From NCBI RefSeq assembly GCF_900209925.1, contig NZ_LT907978.1, forward strand, positions 3,195,001 through 3,259,000: 64,000 nucleotides of DNA, written 5' to 3'. Made by a program: the position numbers and the translations under genes. Numbering within the stretch: the stretch's first letter is position 1; each line of letters opens with the position of its first letter. Shown here piece by piece: positions 17,785 to 25,957 of this stretch. The DNA comes from Anaerobutyricum hallii. GTDB lineage: Bacteria; Bacillota; Clostridia; Lachnospirales; Lachnospiraceae. The notes under the pieces are model-generated. The model did not search any database, had not been told where the DNA came from, and saw only the letters and a list, made by a program, of their open reading frames with translations.

Positions 17785-18297
17785 TCATACTTCTGTAATT
17801 AAGTATCCTTTTTCTTCAAGTGTTTTTTCAATCAAATCGAGTGTTTTTTCGGAATCTGCTTCTACTGTATGGTAATGGTAGTTAGATGTGATGTTTTTAA
17901 GAGGGCTTGACTTGCCGTTCTTAATATCATCGATAAATGCCTTTACTTTTAATCGGGAAGAAATGCCAAGTGGGGCTTCCATATGACCGTATACCCGGTG
18001 ATTGACCATTACGTTTACAACAGTGCCGCCTAAATCCACAATCGAGTAAAGTTCATCTTCTGTCTGGGCATCTGTGTGACTGACTTTAAATACTCTTGTA
18101 ATTGCATGCGGAGCATTCAAAATGTATCCACGGTTGGTAGAGATAATGTCATAACCTGCGGTACGAAGCAGAGCGATATCCTGCACGATTACCTGACGGC
18201 TGACATCATAAAGCTGTGCCAGAGTCTTACCGGAAATTGGTGAAGTGCTGCTTTTTATTGTATTAATTAATTCTTCTCTTCGTTTCGAACCAGTCAT
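17785..18297 (-). CDS. niaR: NiaR-type nicotinate-responsive repressor of NAD synthesis
   Basis: A 170-residue regulator: an N-terminal HTH_11 winged helix (EELINTIKSSTSPISGKTLA ... YDVSRQVIVQDIALLR) and a C-terminal 3H domain with the three metal/ligand histidines in VSHTDAQ, GHMEAPLG and NYHYHTVEA. In Firmicutes NiaR (YrxA) binds nicotinic acid and represses nad and niacin uptake genes. It is the last gene of the nadA-nadB-nadC-niaR run, so autoregulation is expected. Confidence 0.92.
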   Translation of the reverse strand: MTGSKRREELINTIKSSTSPISGKTLAQLYDVSRQVIVQDIALLRTAGYDIISTNRGYILNAPHAITRVFKVSHTDAQTEDELYSIVDLGGTVVNVMVNHRVYGHMEAPLGISSRLKVKAFIDDIKNGKSSPLKNITSNYHYHTVEADSEKTLDLIEKTLEEKGYLITEV

Positions 18298-18322
18298 TGT
18301 GTATCATTTTCCCTTTCATTAA

Positions 18323-19174
18323 TTACAGAGCGTGAAGATTCTTCAGTGAAATATCAAGAACAGGTGCGGAATGAGTCAGCGCACCACTTGATATATAGTC
18401 TACTCCAAGAGAAGTCAGATGGTCAATATTTTCTTTTGTTACATTACCAGAACATTCTGTTTGAGCACGTCCGTCAATAATACGAATCGCTTCTTTCATT
18501 TCCTCAACAGACATGTTGTCAAGCATGATAATATCCGCACCAGCTTCTACTGCTTCTTTTACCATTTCAAGATTTTCAACTTCAACTTCTATCTTACGTA
18601 CAAATGGAGCATATTCCTTTGCCATCTGCACAGCCTTTGCTACGCTGCCTGCTGCACCGATATGGTTGTCCTTTAAAAGAACCCCATCGGAAAGATTATA
18701 GCGGTGATTAAATCCGCCGCCGGCACGAACAGCATATTTTTCAAAAATACGCATGTTAGGGGTTGTCTTTCTTGTATCTAAAAGCTTTGTCTTTGTTCCT
18801 TTTAAAAGAGCAGAAACCGTATGTGTGTAAGTGGCGATTCCACTCATACGCTGAAGATAGTTCAGTGCAACACGTTCACCGGATAAAAGCACACGAATAT
18901 CTCCGGTAACTGTTCCCATGAGCTGTCCCTTCTTTACGGCATCCCCATCTTTACAGAGAAATTCTGTCTTTGTGTTCTCATCTAATAATTCAAATACTCT
19001 TTTAAATACATCCAGTCCGGCAACAATACCATCCTGCTTACAGATGAGCTGTACTTCACCTTCTACAGCCTCTTTCATAACAGAGTTGGTTGTAACATCC
19101 TCGCTGGAAATGTCTTCCTGCAGAGCGAGACGAATCAATTCGTCTGCCTGAAGTTTCATGGAAATTGTATTCAT
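18323..19174 (-). CDS. nadC: Quinolinate phosphoribosyltransferase
   Basis: 283 residues, the usual length. It converts quinolinate plus PRPP to nicotinate mononucleotide and CO2. Motifs: LQEDISSEDVTTNSV, GERVALNYLQRMSGIAT, DTRKTTPNMRIFEKYAVRAG, DGVLLKDNH, EVEVENLEM and IMLDNMS. Start ATG at 19174 has GAAAGGA. It follows nadB by about 48 bp and precedes niaR by 25 bp. Confidence 0.96.
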   Translation of the reverse strand: MNTISMKLQADELIRLALQEDISSEDVTTNSVMKEAVEGEVQLICKQDGIVAGLDVFKRVFELLDENTKTEFLCKDGDAVKKGQLMGTVTGDIRVLLSGERVALNYLQRMSGIATYTHTVSALLKGTKTKLLDTRKTTPNMRIFEKYAVRAGGGFNHRYNLSDGVLLKDNHIGAAGSVAKAVQMAKEYAPFVRKIEVEVENLEMVKEAVEAGADIIMLDNMSVEEMKEAIRIIDGRAQTECSGNVTKENIDHLTSLGVDYISSGALTHSAPVLDISLKNLHAL

Positions 19175-19222
19175 AGGTAGTTTCCTTTCTATATAAATAA
19201 TACATAAATTTATACGATAAGT

Positions 19223-20428
19223 TTATACAGCTGCAGATTCACTGAAGTCTACAGGTTTAACGGTCTGTTCTAAACCACAGATCTTACGTGCGGCTCTTTT
19301 TGCAAAGACAAGACTTTCAAGAAGAGAGTTACTTGCCAGACGATTCGCTCCATGTACACCATTACAACTTGTCTCACCAACAGCATAAAGATGGTCCATA
19401 GAAGTCTTGCTGTCACTGTCTACCCAGATACCACCCATAAAATAATGCTGTGCAGGGACAACCGGTATCCACTCTTTTAATACATCATATCCCTCTTCCA
19501 GACATCTCTGATAAATATTAGGGAAATGATTGAGAATCGTCTCTTTATCAATATGTTCCATAGAAAGCCAGACATGATTGGTTCCGTCTTTTTCCATCTG
19601 TGCCTTGATTGCTTTCGTAACAACATCACGTGGAAGAAGCTCATTTACAAAACGTTCTCCGTTCTTATTATAGAGAACCGCACCTTCTCCACGTACCGAT
19701 TCAGAAATCAAAAATCTTCTTCCCGGTTCTTTGGAATAAAGAGTGGTAGGATGAATCTGAACATAGTCAAGATGCTCTAAACGAATCCCATGCTTCTTAG
19801 AAATGTCTAACGCATCTCCTGTCAGATGAGGGAAGTTTGTGGAGTGCTTATAACATCCACCGATACCACCGCTTGCAAAAATCGTATCCTCAGCATGGAT
19901 GTGCATGATCTCGCCATCCTTTGTCTTAGCGATAATACCTGCACAATGTCCGTCCTGTACAATAATATCTGTCATGGTCGTATATTCATAAATCGTTACA
20001 TTCGAAAGCTTTTTCACCTGTGCAAGAAGCTTGCTCGTAATCTCCTGTCCTGTGATATCCTCGTGAAAAAGAATTCTCGGTCTGGAATGTGCCCCTTCTC
20101 TTGTATAAAGAAGTTTATCACCGTCATGAGCAAAATCAACACCATAACCAATCAGGTCATGAATAATCTCCTGAGAACTGCGAATCATAATGTCAACTGA
20201 TTCTTTACGGTTCTCGTAATGCCCTGCCTTCATCGTATCTTCAAAATAGTTGTCATAATCATTCTCATCTGTTAAAACACAGATACCGCCCTGTGCAAGA
20301 AAAGAATCACTGCTCTCTAAATCTGATTTGGTAATCATAATAATATTTTTATCTTTTGGAAGATTTAACGCAGAAAATGCACCGGCTACACCTGTACCGA
20401 CTATTACTACATCTGTCCTAAAATCCAT
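19223..20428 (-). CDS. nadB: L-aspartate oxidase, short form
   Basis: FAD enzyme that oxidises L-aspartate to iminoaspartate, the substrate of NadA. It shows the dinucleotide fold VVIVGTGVAGAFSAL, DSFLAQGGICV, HEDITGQEI, YVQIHPTTLY, SVRGEGAVL and GANRLASNSLLESLVF. At 401 residues it stops near the end of the FAD/capping domains and lacks most of the C-terminal helical domain of the ~540-residue E. coli enzyme. Short NadB forms are known in Clostridia and Thermotoga, so I read it as intact. An AGGAGG precedes the ATG. Confidence 0.94.
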   Translation of the reverse strand: MDFRTDVVIVGTGVAGAFSALNLPKDKNIIMITKSDLESSDSFLAQGGICVLTDENDYDNYFEDTMKAGHYENRKESVDIMIRSSQEIIHDLIGYGVDFAHDGDKLLYTREGAHSRPRILFHEDITGQEITSKLLAQVKKLSNVTIYEYTTMTDIIVQDGHCAGIIAKTKDGEIMHIHAEDTIFASGGIGGCYKHSTNFPHLTGDALDISKKHGIRLEHLDYVQIHPTTLYSKEPGRRFLISESVRGEGAVLYNKNGERFVNELLPRDVVTKAIKAQMEKDGTNHVWLSMEHIDKETILNHFPNIYQRCLEEGYDVLKEWIPVVPAQHYFMGGIWVDSDSKTSMDHLYAVGETSCNGVHGANRLASNSLLESLVFAKRAARKICGLEQTVKPVDFSESAAV

Positions 20429-20448
20429 TGCTGTTTACCTCCTGCTTA

Positions 20449-21357
20449 CTACTTTGCAGCCAGCTCAAGCATCTTTTCGAGAGGTTTTTTAGAATTCTCT
20501 CTTAACGCATCGCTGACATGCACTTCATTCTCTCCTGTTTTTAATACATGGAGAATCTTCTCTAAAGTATTTTTCTTCATATTCGGGCAGACTGGAAGCC
20601 TGTCTGGATAATAAAATGTCTTATCTGGATTCTGTGTCTTTAACTTATAACCAACACCTTCTTCTGTACATACGATAAATTCCTGACAGTCACTCTCTGT
20701 AACATAATTAATAATACCGGAAGTACTTCCAACATAATCTGCCATTAAGAGAATGGACTCCTGACATTCTCCATGGGCAACAATCTGTGCATCTGGATGC
20801 TGTGCCTTTACATTCGCAACATCTTCCGCCTCAATACGCTCATGTGTCGGGCAAAATCCATTATTATAAACAAAATTCTTCTCCGGTACCTGACTGGCAA
20901 CATAGTGAGCCAGATTACGGTCAGGGATAAAGAAAATATTCTTCTGTGGCAGTTCCTTTACAATCTTAACTGCATTTGCGGAAGTAACACAAACATCAGA
21001 ATACTCCTTGAGCGCTGCAGTAGAATTGATGTAACATACTACTGCAAGATCATCATATTCCGAACGAACCTTCTTGATCGTCTCGATTTCTGCCATATGC
21101 GCCATCGGACAGTCCGCATTCATATCTGGCATTAAAACGGTCTTCTCTGGATTTAAAATCTTTGCGCTCTCGCCCATAAAAGAAACACCACAAAAAACGA
21201 TTGTCTGCTCCTTTAACTTTGTAGCAACCTTGCTCAAATAAAATGAATCTCCTATGTAATCAGCAATCTCCTGCACCTCAGGACGCACATAGTAATGTGC
21301 AAGAATCACTGCATCTTTTTCTTCTTTTAACTTCTTTATTTCTTCTACAATTGTCAT
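20449..21357 (-). CDS. nadA: Quinolinate synthase A
   Basis: 302-residue [4Fe-4S] enzyme joining iminoaspartate and dihydroxyacetone phosphate to quinolinate. The three cluster cysteines are visible in MNADCPMAHM, AHGECQES and PVCPNMKK. Other motifs: AHYYVRPEVQ, GDSFYLS, FCGVSFMGESAKIL and STSGIINYV. The first gene of the nad operon, starting at an ATG with AGGAGG and 60-100 bp behind a promoter with an overlapping NiaR-type operator. Confidence 0.96.
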   Translation of the reverse strand: MTIVEEIKKLKEEKDAVILAHYYVRPEVQEIADYIGDSFYLSKVATKLKEQTIVFCGVSFMGESAKILNPEKTVLMPDMNADCPMAHMAEIETIKKVRSEYDDLAVVCYINSTAALKEYSDVCVTSANAVKIVKELPQKNIFFIPDRNLAHYVASQVPEKNFVYNNGFCPTHERIEAEDVANVKAQHPDAQIVAHGECQESILLMADYVGSTSGIINYVTESDCQEFIVCTEEGVGYKLKTQNPDKTFYYPDRLPVCPNMKKNTLEKILHVLKTGENEVHVSDALRENSKKPLEKMLELAAK

Positions 21358-21422
21358 GAAATACCCTCCTGTAAGGTATGGCCTTTAAAGACCCCCTTCT
21401 GATTTTTGCCAAATTTCTGTCC

Positions 21423-21460
21423 ATTATAACACCAAAGTTTACATCTGACAAGACACCTGT
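21423..21460 (-). promoter_or_regulatory. nadA promoter with overlapping NiaR-type operator
   Basis: On the minus strand TTGTCA (21446-21451), a 17-bp spacer and TATAAT (21423-21428) make a promoter for nadA. Directly upstream and touching the -35 is ACAGGTGTC (21452-21460), giving ACAGGTGTCTTGTCA, which resembles the NiaR recognition half-site as I remember it. A repressor bound there would block RNA polymerase. Confidence 0.65.
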
Positions 21461-21491
21461 TAAAAAAGTGTAAAGAAGTTTCTGATAGTGT

Positions 21492-21521
21492 TTGACCCAG
21501 TCTTCTTTCCTATGTTACAAT
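21492..21521 (+). promoter_or_regulatory. Promoter for the 33-residue ORF
   Basis: TTGACC (21492-21497), an 18-bp spacer and TACAAT (21516-21521) on the plus strand, only about 10 bp before the AGGAGG of the small ORF. It diverges from the nadA promoter. Confidence 0.7.
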
Positions 21522-21543
21522 TAATTAAGAGGAGGTGCCGGAT

Positions 21544-21645
21544 ATGATCTATTTGACAATTCTCAATACAACATCTATTCTATTTTTAAAAATCGGGCGA
21601 ACGCTTTTGTTCGGTTTTCGTGATGTGATGAAGCTGATTTTTTAA
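21544..21645 (+). CDS. 33-residue small hydrophobic protein (unrecognised)
   Basis: The ORF MIYLTILNTTSILFLKIGRT then LLFGFRDVMKLIF* is a complete transcription unit: promoter at 21492, AGGAGG at 21530-21535, 8 nt spacing to ATG, and an intrinsic terminator right behind. The peptide is hydrophobic with three to four positive charges, compatible with a membrane-associated peptide, and is too short for domain recognition. I know no homologue. It could also be a leader peptide, but the terminator separates it from the Big2 gene downstream. Confidence 0.55.
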   Translation: MIYLTILNTTSILFLKIGRTLLFGFRDVMKLIF

Positions 21646-21681
21646 GCGTCTTTTTGTAATGTACAAAAAGGCGCTTTTTTT
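21644..21681 (+). terminator. Intrinsic terminator of the 33-residue ORF
   Basis: Arms AGCGTCTTTTTGTA and TACAAAAAGGCGCT (one mismatch) followed by a run of T. It starts at the stop codon of the small ORF. Confidence 0.85.
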
Positions 21682-21751
21682 GACCCGGAAACTCTATGAG
21701 CAAATACAGTAAAGACTCTAATGATACATTATTAAGAATGGAGGTCACTTT

Positions 21752-22666
21752 ATGAATACATATTTTAAAAAATCCACAAAGCGGTCTGTTATTTCCATGC
21801 TGAGCATTGCCATTACTCTTTGCCTGCTATTTTCCCTTCTTTTTCCGGGAAAAGCTGTTAATGCAGCTCCAAGAATGAGGCTGAATAAAACTGCTGTTAC
21901 ACTGATTCAAGGAAAAACTGTAAAGCTACGAGTAATTGGAACTAAAAAGAAAGTAACATGGAAAAGCAGTAATAAAAAGATTGCAAAGGTAAACAAAAAG
22001 GGAGTTGTAAAAGCTTTAAGCCCTGGCAAATGCACCATTACTGCAAAGGTAAGAGGCAAAAAGCTAAAATGTAAAGTAACGGTAGATACCGTTGAACGAA
22101 TCAATGCGAACAGACTATATGACCTTATACGAAAAAAAGGTAAAAAAGGTACAGGAGAAGAAAAGAATCTAAGAACGATTTCTACAAAGTTTCATCCTAA
22201 AGGCACAGATGATTCTATTGAAGTCCGTATTACTGCCTGCCCGGAAAAAGGAAAGCTCCTTTTTAGCTATGATTACGTTCTAGATTCTCCATGGGATAGT
22301 TATCATACAGAATTAACCATGAATCTCCTGAAAAAGAAAAATGGTACAATTTCCAGCTCTTATAGAGACCTGTATGTCGATCCTGTATATACTCATTCTG
22401 TAAATGGTACGATCTCTACCTTATATGATGGAAAGTCACAGGGGCTTTTCCTGACGGAATGTTATGATGGAGATGATCCAGATGAGGCTTATGATGATGA
22501 TGTAGAAACTTCTGTTCCTTATAAAGGCAAACCGCGGCCAGAAGATATTAGCAAAGGAATCTACCGAATAAATGATGCTTTTGCCAATTATAACATTTTA
22601 CTTAAAAAATATGGATACAGCATGAAAAAGATTGGTTTTACCAAATGGAAAAATACAAATAACTAA
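21752..22666 (+). CDS. Secreted Big2 (bacterial Ig-like) domain protein
   Basis: 304 residues with a signal peptide (residues 1-38, ending KAVNAA) and one Big_2 domain at about residues 40-110 (RLNKTAVTLIQGKTVKLRV ... KITWKSSN-type core ... KGVVKALSPGKCTITAKV). The remaining 190 residues, with acidic DGDDPDEAYDDDVET near residue 245, are not recognised. No LPXTG or membrane anchor is seen. The ATG has GGAGG. It probably acts at the cell surface; no function can be given. Confidence 0.8.
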   Translation: MNTYFKKSTKRSVISMLSIAITLCLLFSLLFPGKAVNAAPRMRLNKTAVTLIQGKTVKLRVIGTKKKVTWKSSNKKIAKVNKKGVVKALSPGKCTITAKVRGKKLKCKVTVDTVERINANRLYDLIRKKGKKGTGEEKNLRTISTKFHPKGTDDSIEVRITACPEKGKLLFSYDYVLDSPWDSYHTELTMNLLKKKNGTISSSYRDLYVDPVYTHSVNGTISTLYDGKSQGLFLTECYDGDDPDEAYDDDVETSVPYKGKPRPEDISKGIYRINDAFANYNILLKKYGYSMKKIGFTKWKNTNN

Positions 22667-22745
22667 TACGGTACCAAAGCCTCTTTTCGGTATTCCGTCA
22701 TATATCATTATAATACAGTAAATGAATAATTAGTTCTTCATAAAT

Positions 22746-22840
22746 GCAAAAATGAGAGCAGCCACGATCGCTGCTCTCTTTGGAGAAGGTATTCTTGTTA
22801 CACTAAATGCAACAAAACTTATAATGTATTGGGGGGGGTT
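22746..22840 (-). ncRNA. Candidate small RNA A (C-rich, ~95 nt)
   Basis: On the minus strand a promoter-like TATAAT (22847-22852, with TGCTATTAT as a possible extended -10) is followed by a C8 run (22831-22838), the segment ATACCTTCTCCAAA, and an intrinsic terminator with arms GAGAGCAGC/GCTGCTCTC (22754-22778) and a short T-tract. No ORF fits. Both the C-run and CCTTCTCC could pair with Shine-Dalgarno sequences. It shares its promoter and body with candidate B at 23283-23377, while the terminator stems differ. It lies in the 830-bp gap between two convergent genes. Confidence 0.55.
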
Positions 22841-23046
22841 ACGAGTATTATAATAGCATTCCCTACCACGAAAGTGTGCATAAACATGAAGAAATTTCAA
22901 AATATTTTTTATGCATTTTTCGCAATGAAATACCCTCCATTGCCAATATTAAACTCAATCTTTTGTTCATATATAACAACTTCCTACAGTATTCAACGAA
23001 AAACACCAATTTTGTACTTGTAAAAATACTTTTTATGAAGAAAAGA

Positions 23047-23175
23047 AACAGCAACCAGAAATGATATACAGGATAAAATGCTAAGATTGTCACAGCACAA
23101 AAAATCTTGTTCGGCATTTTTATTTGCTCTGTCATCAGATTCTATGCTGTATATCATTTCTGGTTTTCTGTTTTT
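23047..23175. repeat. Long inverted repeat between the two candidate small RNAs
   Basis: 17-bp perfect arms CCAGAAATGATATACAG (23055-23071) and complement (23147-23163), with partial extension outward (AACAG/CTGTTT), enclose 75 bp that hold a smaller stem AAAATGC/GCATTTT. It may be a decayed member of the palindrome superfamily or the upstream flank of candidate A. The rest of the 22667-23495 gap outside the two RNAs shows no gene. Confidence 0.6.
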
Positions 23176-23282
23176 GATATAAATATAGAAATAAATAGTT
23201 TTTGGTGGATAGAGTAAAGGATTGGTCAAAATGATGTAACTTTTATTTTGCAAGAATCTATGAAATAATTTGAGAAAAACAC

Positions 23283-23377
23283 AAAAAAAGATGACCAACG
23301 AACGGTCATCTTTTTGGAGAAGGTATTTTTGTTACTTATTGGGTGTAGCAAAACTATATAATGTATTGGGGGGGTTA
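23283..23377 (-). ncRNA. Candidate small RNA B (C-rich, ~95 nt)
   Basis: Paralogue of candidate A: TATAAT at 23383-23388 with the same upstream block TTTATGCACACTTTCG at the same distance, a C7 run (23368-23374), conserved CAATACATTATA and ATACCTTCTCCAAA, and a strong terminator (AAAGATGACC/GGTCATCTTT then seven T). The terminator's stem sequence is unlike A's though the fold is the same, so structure rather than sequence is kept there. The next gene downstream in this direction is over 600 bp away and on the other strand, arguing against a leader. Confidence 0.6.
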
Positions 23378-23495
23378 CGAGTATTATAATAGCATTGGGT
23401 CACCCGAAAGTGTGCATAAAGTTTTATTTAATTGAAAAAAATTTTTGTGCAGATTCATTCGAATTCTGACGTCTTTTGTCAATTTGTCGAAAAGA

Positions 23496-25349
23496 CTATA
23501 AATTCTCTTCGTCTGCTTCGTTATTTTTAAACAATGCCTCAAATTCTTCTCTGCTTATGCGTTCTTTTTCAAGAAGAAGGCTTGCACAGGAATGAAGAAC
23601 ATCCATATTTTCTGTGAGGATTCTCTTTGCATCTGTATAACAGTCATCCACAAGCTTCTTTACTTCTTTATCAATGATACTTGCAACTTCCTCGCTAAAG
23701 CTTCTGGAATGTCCAAGATCACGTCCAAGAAATACTTCGTCTGTATTCTCTTCATAGTTGATAAAGCCAAGTTTTTCGGACATACCAAACTTCGTGATCA
23801 TACTTCGTGCAGTATCGGTTACCTGTTTGATATCCTGAGAAGCTCCTGTAGTTACATCATCAAAAATTAATTCTTCGGCAATACGTCCACCCATACCTAC
23901 TTTGATTTCCTGGATCATACGACCTCTTGTTTCAAATACGTTATCATTCTCCGGTACCGGCATCGTATAGCCTGCGGCCCCCATACCAGTAGGGATGATC
24001 GATACCGTATAAACAGGTCCTACGTCTGGAAGAAGGTGGAAAAGAATCGCATGACCTGCCTCATGATAGGCTGTGATCTTACGCTCTAATTCTGGCACAA
24101 GACGGCTCTTCTTCTCTGTTCCGATTCCTACTTTAATGAAAGACTTTCTAATATCCTCCATACGGATAAAGCGTGCATTATTTCTTGCTGCATGAATTGC
24201 CGCTTCATTCATAAGGTTCTCAAGGTCTGCTCCGGAAAATCCCGGTGTTGTGCGGGCAATCTGATGTAAATCTACATCTTCCGCAAGCGGTTTGCCCTTC
24301 ACGTGAACTTTAAGGATTTCTTCTCTTCCTTTTACATCTGGTCTGCCAACTGCTACTTTACGGTCAAAACGACCCGGTCTTAAAATAGCAGGGTCAAGAA
24401 TATCTACGCGGTTTGTTGCTGCCATCACGATGATTCCTTCATTCACACCAAAACCATCCATCTCTACGAGAAGCTGGTTCAATGTCTGCTCTCTTTCATC
24501 ATGACCGCCGCCAAGACCAGTTCCTCTTCTTCTTGCGACCGCATCAATCTCATCAATAAAAACAATACATGGTGCGTTCTTCTTCGCATCTTCAAATAAA
24601 TCTCTTACTCGAGAAGCTCCGACACCGACAAACATTTCCACAAAGTCAGAACCGGAAATACTGAAAAATGGTACTCCTGCCTCGCCGGAAACAGCTTTGG
24701 CAAGTAATGTTTTACCGGTTCCTGGAGGGCCTACTAAGATAACTCCTTTTGGAATTCTGGCTCCCACTTCAATATACTTTTGCGGATTCTTTAAGAAATC
24801 TACGATTTCTTTTAATTCTTCCTTTTCTTCCTGTAATCCGGCAACCTGATCAAAGCGGATATTCTGTGTTCCCGGATCCTGCATCTTTGCGCGGCTCTTT
24901 CCAAAATTCATCATCTTGTTTCCACCGCCGCCTCCTCCGGATGCACGACTCATCATAGCAAACATAAACATTAGAATCACACCGATAACGATCCAGGGAA
25001 GTATCATAGAAAGCCAGCCTGCATCAGATGACTTTACATCATCTACATGGCAGGTTACTTTATACTGCTGTGCCAGTTCAATGATTTTATTCACATCTGT
25101 CACGTGAACTACCTTTTTCTCCCCGTCACTTAGCTTTACGATCGCTGAACCAGTCGGTACCTGTGCATTCTGCACTACCTCTACTGATCTTACTTTATTC
25201 TTTGCAATATCGGACTCGAATCTCTCATAAGAGTACGAGCTGCTTCTGCCTCCTGACATGAGGCTCTTCTCGGCAAAATAATTGCCAAACATATATACCG
25301 CTAAGAATACCACCAGTAAAATGGCGGTATTTCTCATATTTTTATTCAA
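23496..25349 (-). CDS. ftsH: ATP-dependent zinc metalloprotease FtsH
   Basis: Membrane AAA+ protease that degrades misfolded membrane and regulatory proteins. Two N-terminal membrane segments ([18 protein letters not shown] and [19 protein letters not shown]) flank the external domain. Walker A GPPGTGKT, Walker [12 protein letters not shown] region [20 protein letters not shown], and zinc site HEAGH follow. I prefer the TTG at 25349, 6 nt after AAAGGAG and overlapping the hpt stop; longer versions run back into hpt. About 617 residues, normal length. Confidence 0.96.
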   Translation of the reverse strand: MNKNMRNTAILLVVFLAVYMFGNYFAEKSLMSGGRSSSYSYERFESDIAKNKVRSVEVVQNAQVPTGSAIVKLSDGEKKVVHVTDVNKIIELAQQYKVTCHVDDVKSSDAGWLSMILPWIVIGVILMFMFAMMSRASGGGGGGNKMMNFGKSRAKMQDPGTQNIRFDQVAGLQEEKEELKEIVDFLKNPQKYIEVGARIPKGVILVGPPGTGKTLLAKAVSGEAGVPFFSISGSDFVEMFVGVGASRVRDLFEDAKKNAPCIVFIDEIDAVARRRGTGLGGGHDEREQTLNQLLVEMDGFGVNEGIIVMAATNRVDILDPAILRPGRFDRKVAVGRPDVKGREEILKVHVKGKPLAEDVDLHQIARTTPGFSGADLENLMNEAAIHAARNNARFIRMEDIRKSFIKVGIGTEKKSRLVPELERKITAYHEAGHAILFHLLPDVGPVYTVSIIPTGMGAAGYTMPVPENDNVFETRGRMIQEIKVGMGGRIAEELIFDDVTTGASQDIKQVTDTARSMITKFGMSEKLGFINYEENTDEVFLGRDLGHSRSFSEEVASIIDKEVKKLVDDCYTDAKRILTENMDVLHSCASLLLEKERISREEFEALFKNNEADEENL

Positions 25350-25941
25350 CGTTTTCTCCTTTCTCTTCCCCGGTAACATTCTCTGCTCCCTCTGCTGTTT
25401 CCGGAGCATCTTCTGCTGCATCCGGCTCTACAACTCCGATAAATGGAAGATTTCTATATTTCTGCGCATAATCAAGTCCGTATCCTACAACGAACTCATC
25501 CGGGATATCAAATCCAAGATAATCAATCTGAACTTCTACTTCACGACGGTCTGGCTTATTTAAAAGAGCACACAGACGAATACTTGCCGGATTTCTCTGT
25601 TTTAATACAGGAATAAGGTAATGAAGTGTTCTTCCGGAATCGATGATATCCTCCACGATAATTACTTCTTTATTCTCCATCGTATCATCAAGGTCCTTCT
25701 TAATACGTACGATTCCTGAACTTTCTGTTGCATTACCATAACTGGATACCTGCATAAAGTCAAGAGAAACCGGTACAGTGATTCTCTTTGCCAGTTCACA
25801 TGCAAAAAATACACCGCCCTTTAAAATACAGATTAAATGCACTTCTTTACCTGCATAATCTTTACTGATCTGTTCTCCGATTTCTTTAATCTTCGCATCC
25901 ACTGTCTCTTCTGGAATTAAAACATTAATTTTATCTGCCAT
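25342..25941 (-). CDS. hpt: Hypoxanthine phosphoribosyltransferase
   Basis: Purine salvage enzyme turning hypoxanthine or guanine plus PRPP into IMP or GMP. It shows LICILKGGVFFACELAKRI, VSLDFMQVSSYG, the PRPP loop VIIVEDIIDSGRTL and DFDIPDEFVVGYGLDY-type end. It has an acidic C-terminal extension of about 25 residues (AAEDAPETAEGAENVTGEEK) not usual in the family. Start ATG at 25941 is preceded by GGAGG. Lies between tilS and ftsH as in Bacillus subtilis. Confidence 0.95.
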   Translation of the reverse strand: MADKINVLIPEETVDAKIKEIGEQISKDYAGKEVHLICILKGGVFFACELAKRITVPVSLDFMQVSSYGNATESSGIVRIKKDLDDTMENKEVIIVEDIIDSGRTLHYLIPVLKQRNPASIRLCALLNKPDRREVEVQIDYLGFDIPDEFVVGYGLDYAQKYRNLPFIGVVEPDAAEDAPETAEGAENVTGEEKGENVE

Positions 25942-25957
25942 CTTTGTGTCCTCCATT

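Noticed and set aside
22829-23298. Several 60-100-codon ORFs in the gap between the Big2 gene and ftsH
   Set aside because: They are low-complexity, AT-rich, overlap on both strands and lack good ribosome sites; the small RNA explanation fits the conserved segments better.
22785-23420. Reading the duplicated block as a CRISPR or direct-repeat array
   Set aside because: Only two copies, 537 bp apart, each with promoter and terminator features; no regular spacers.
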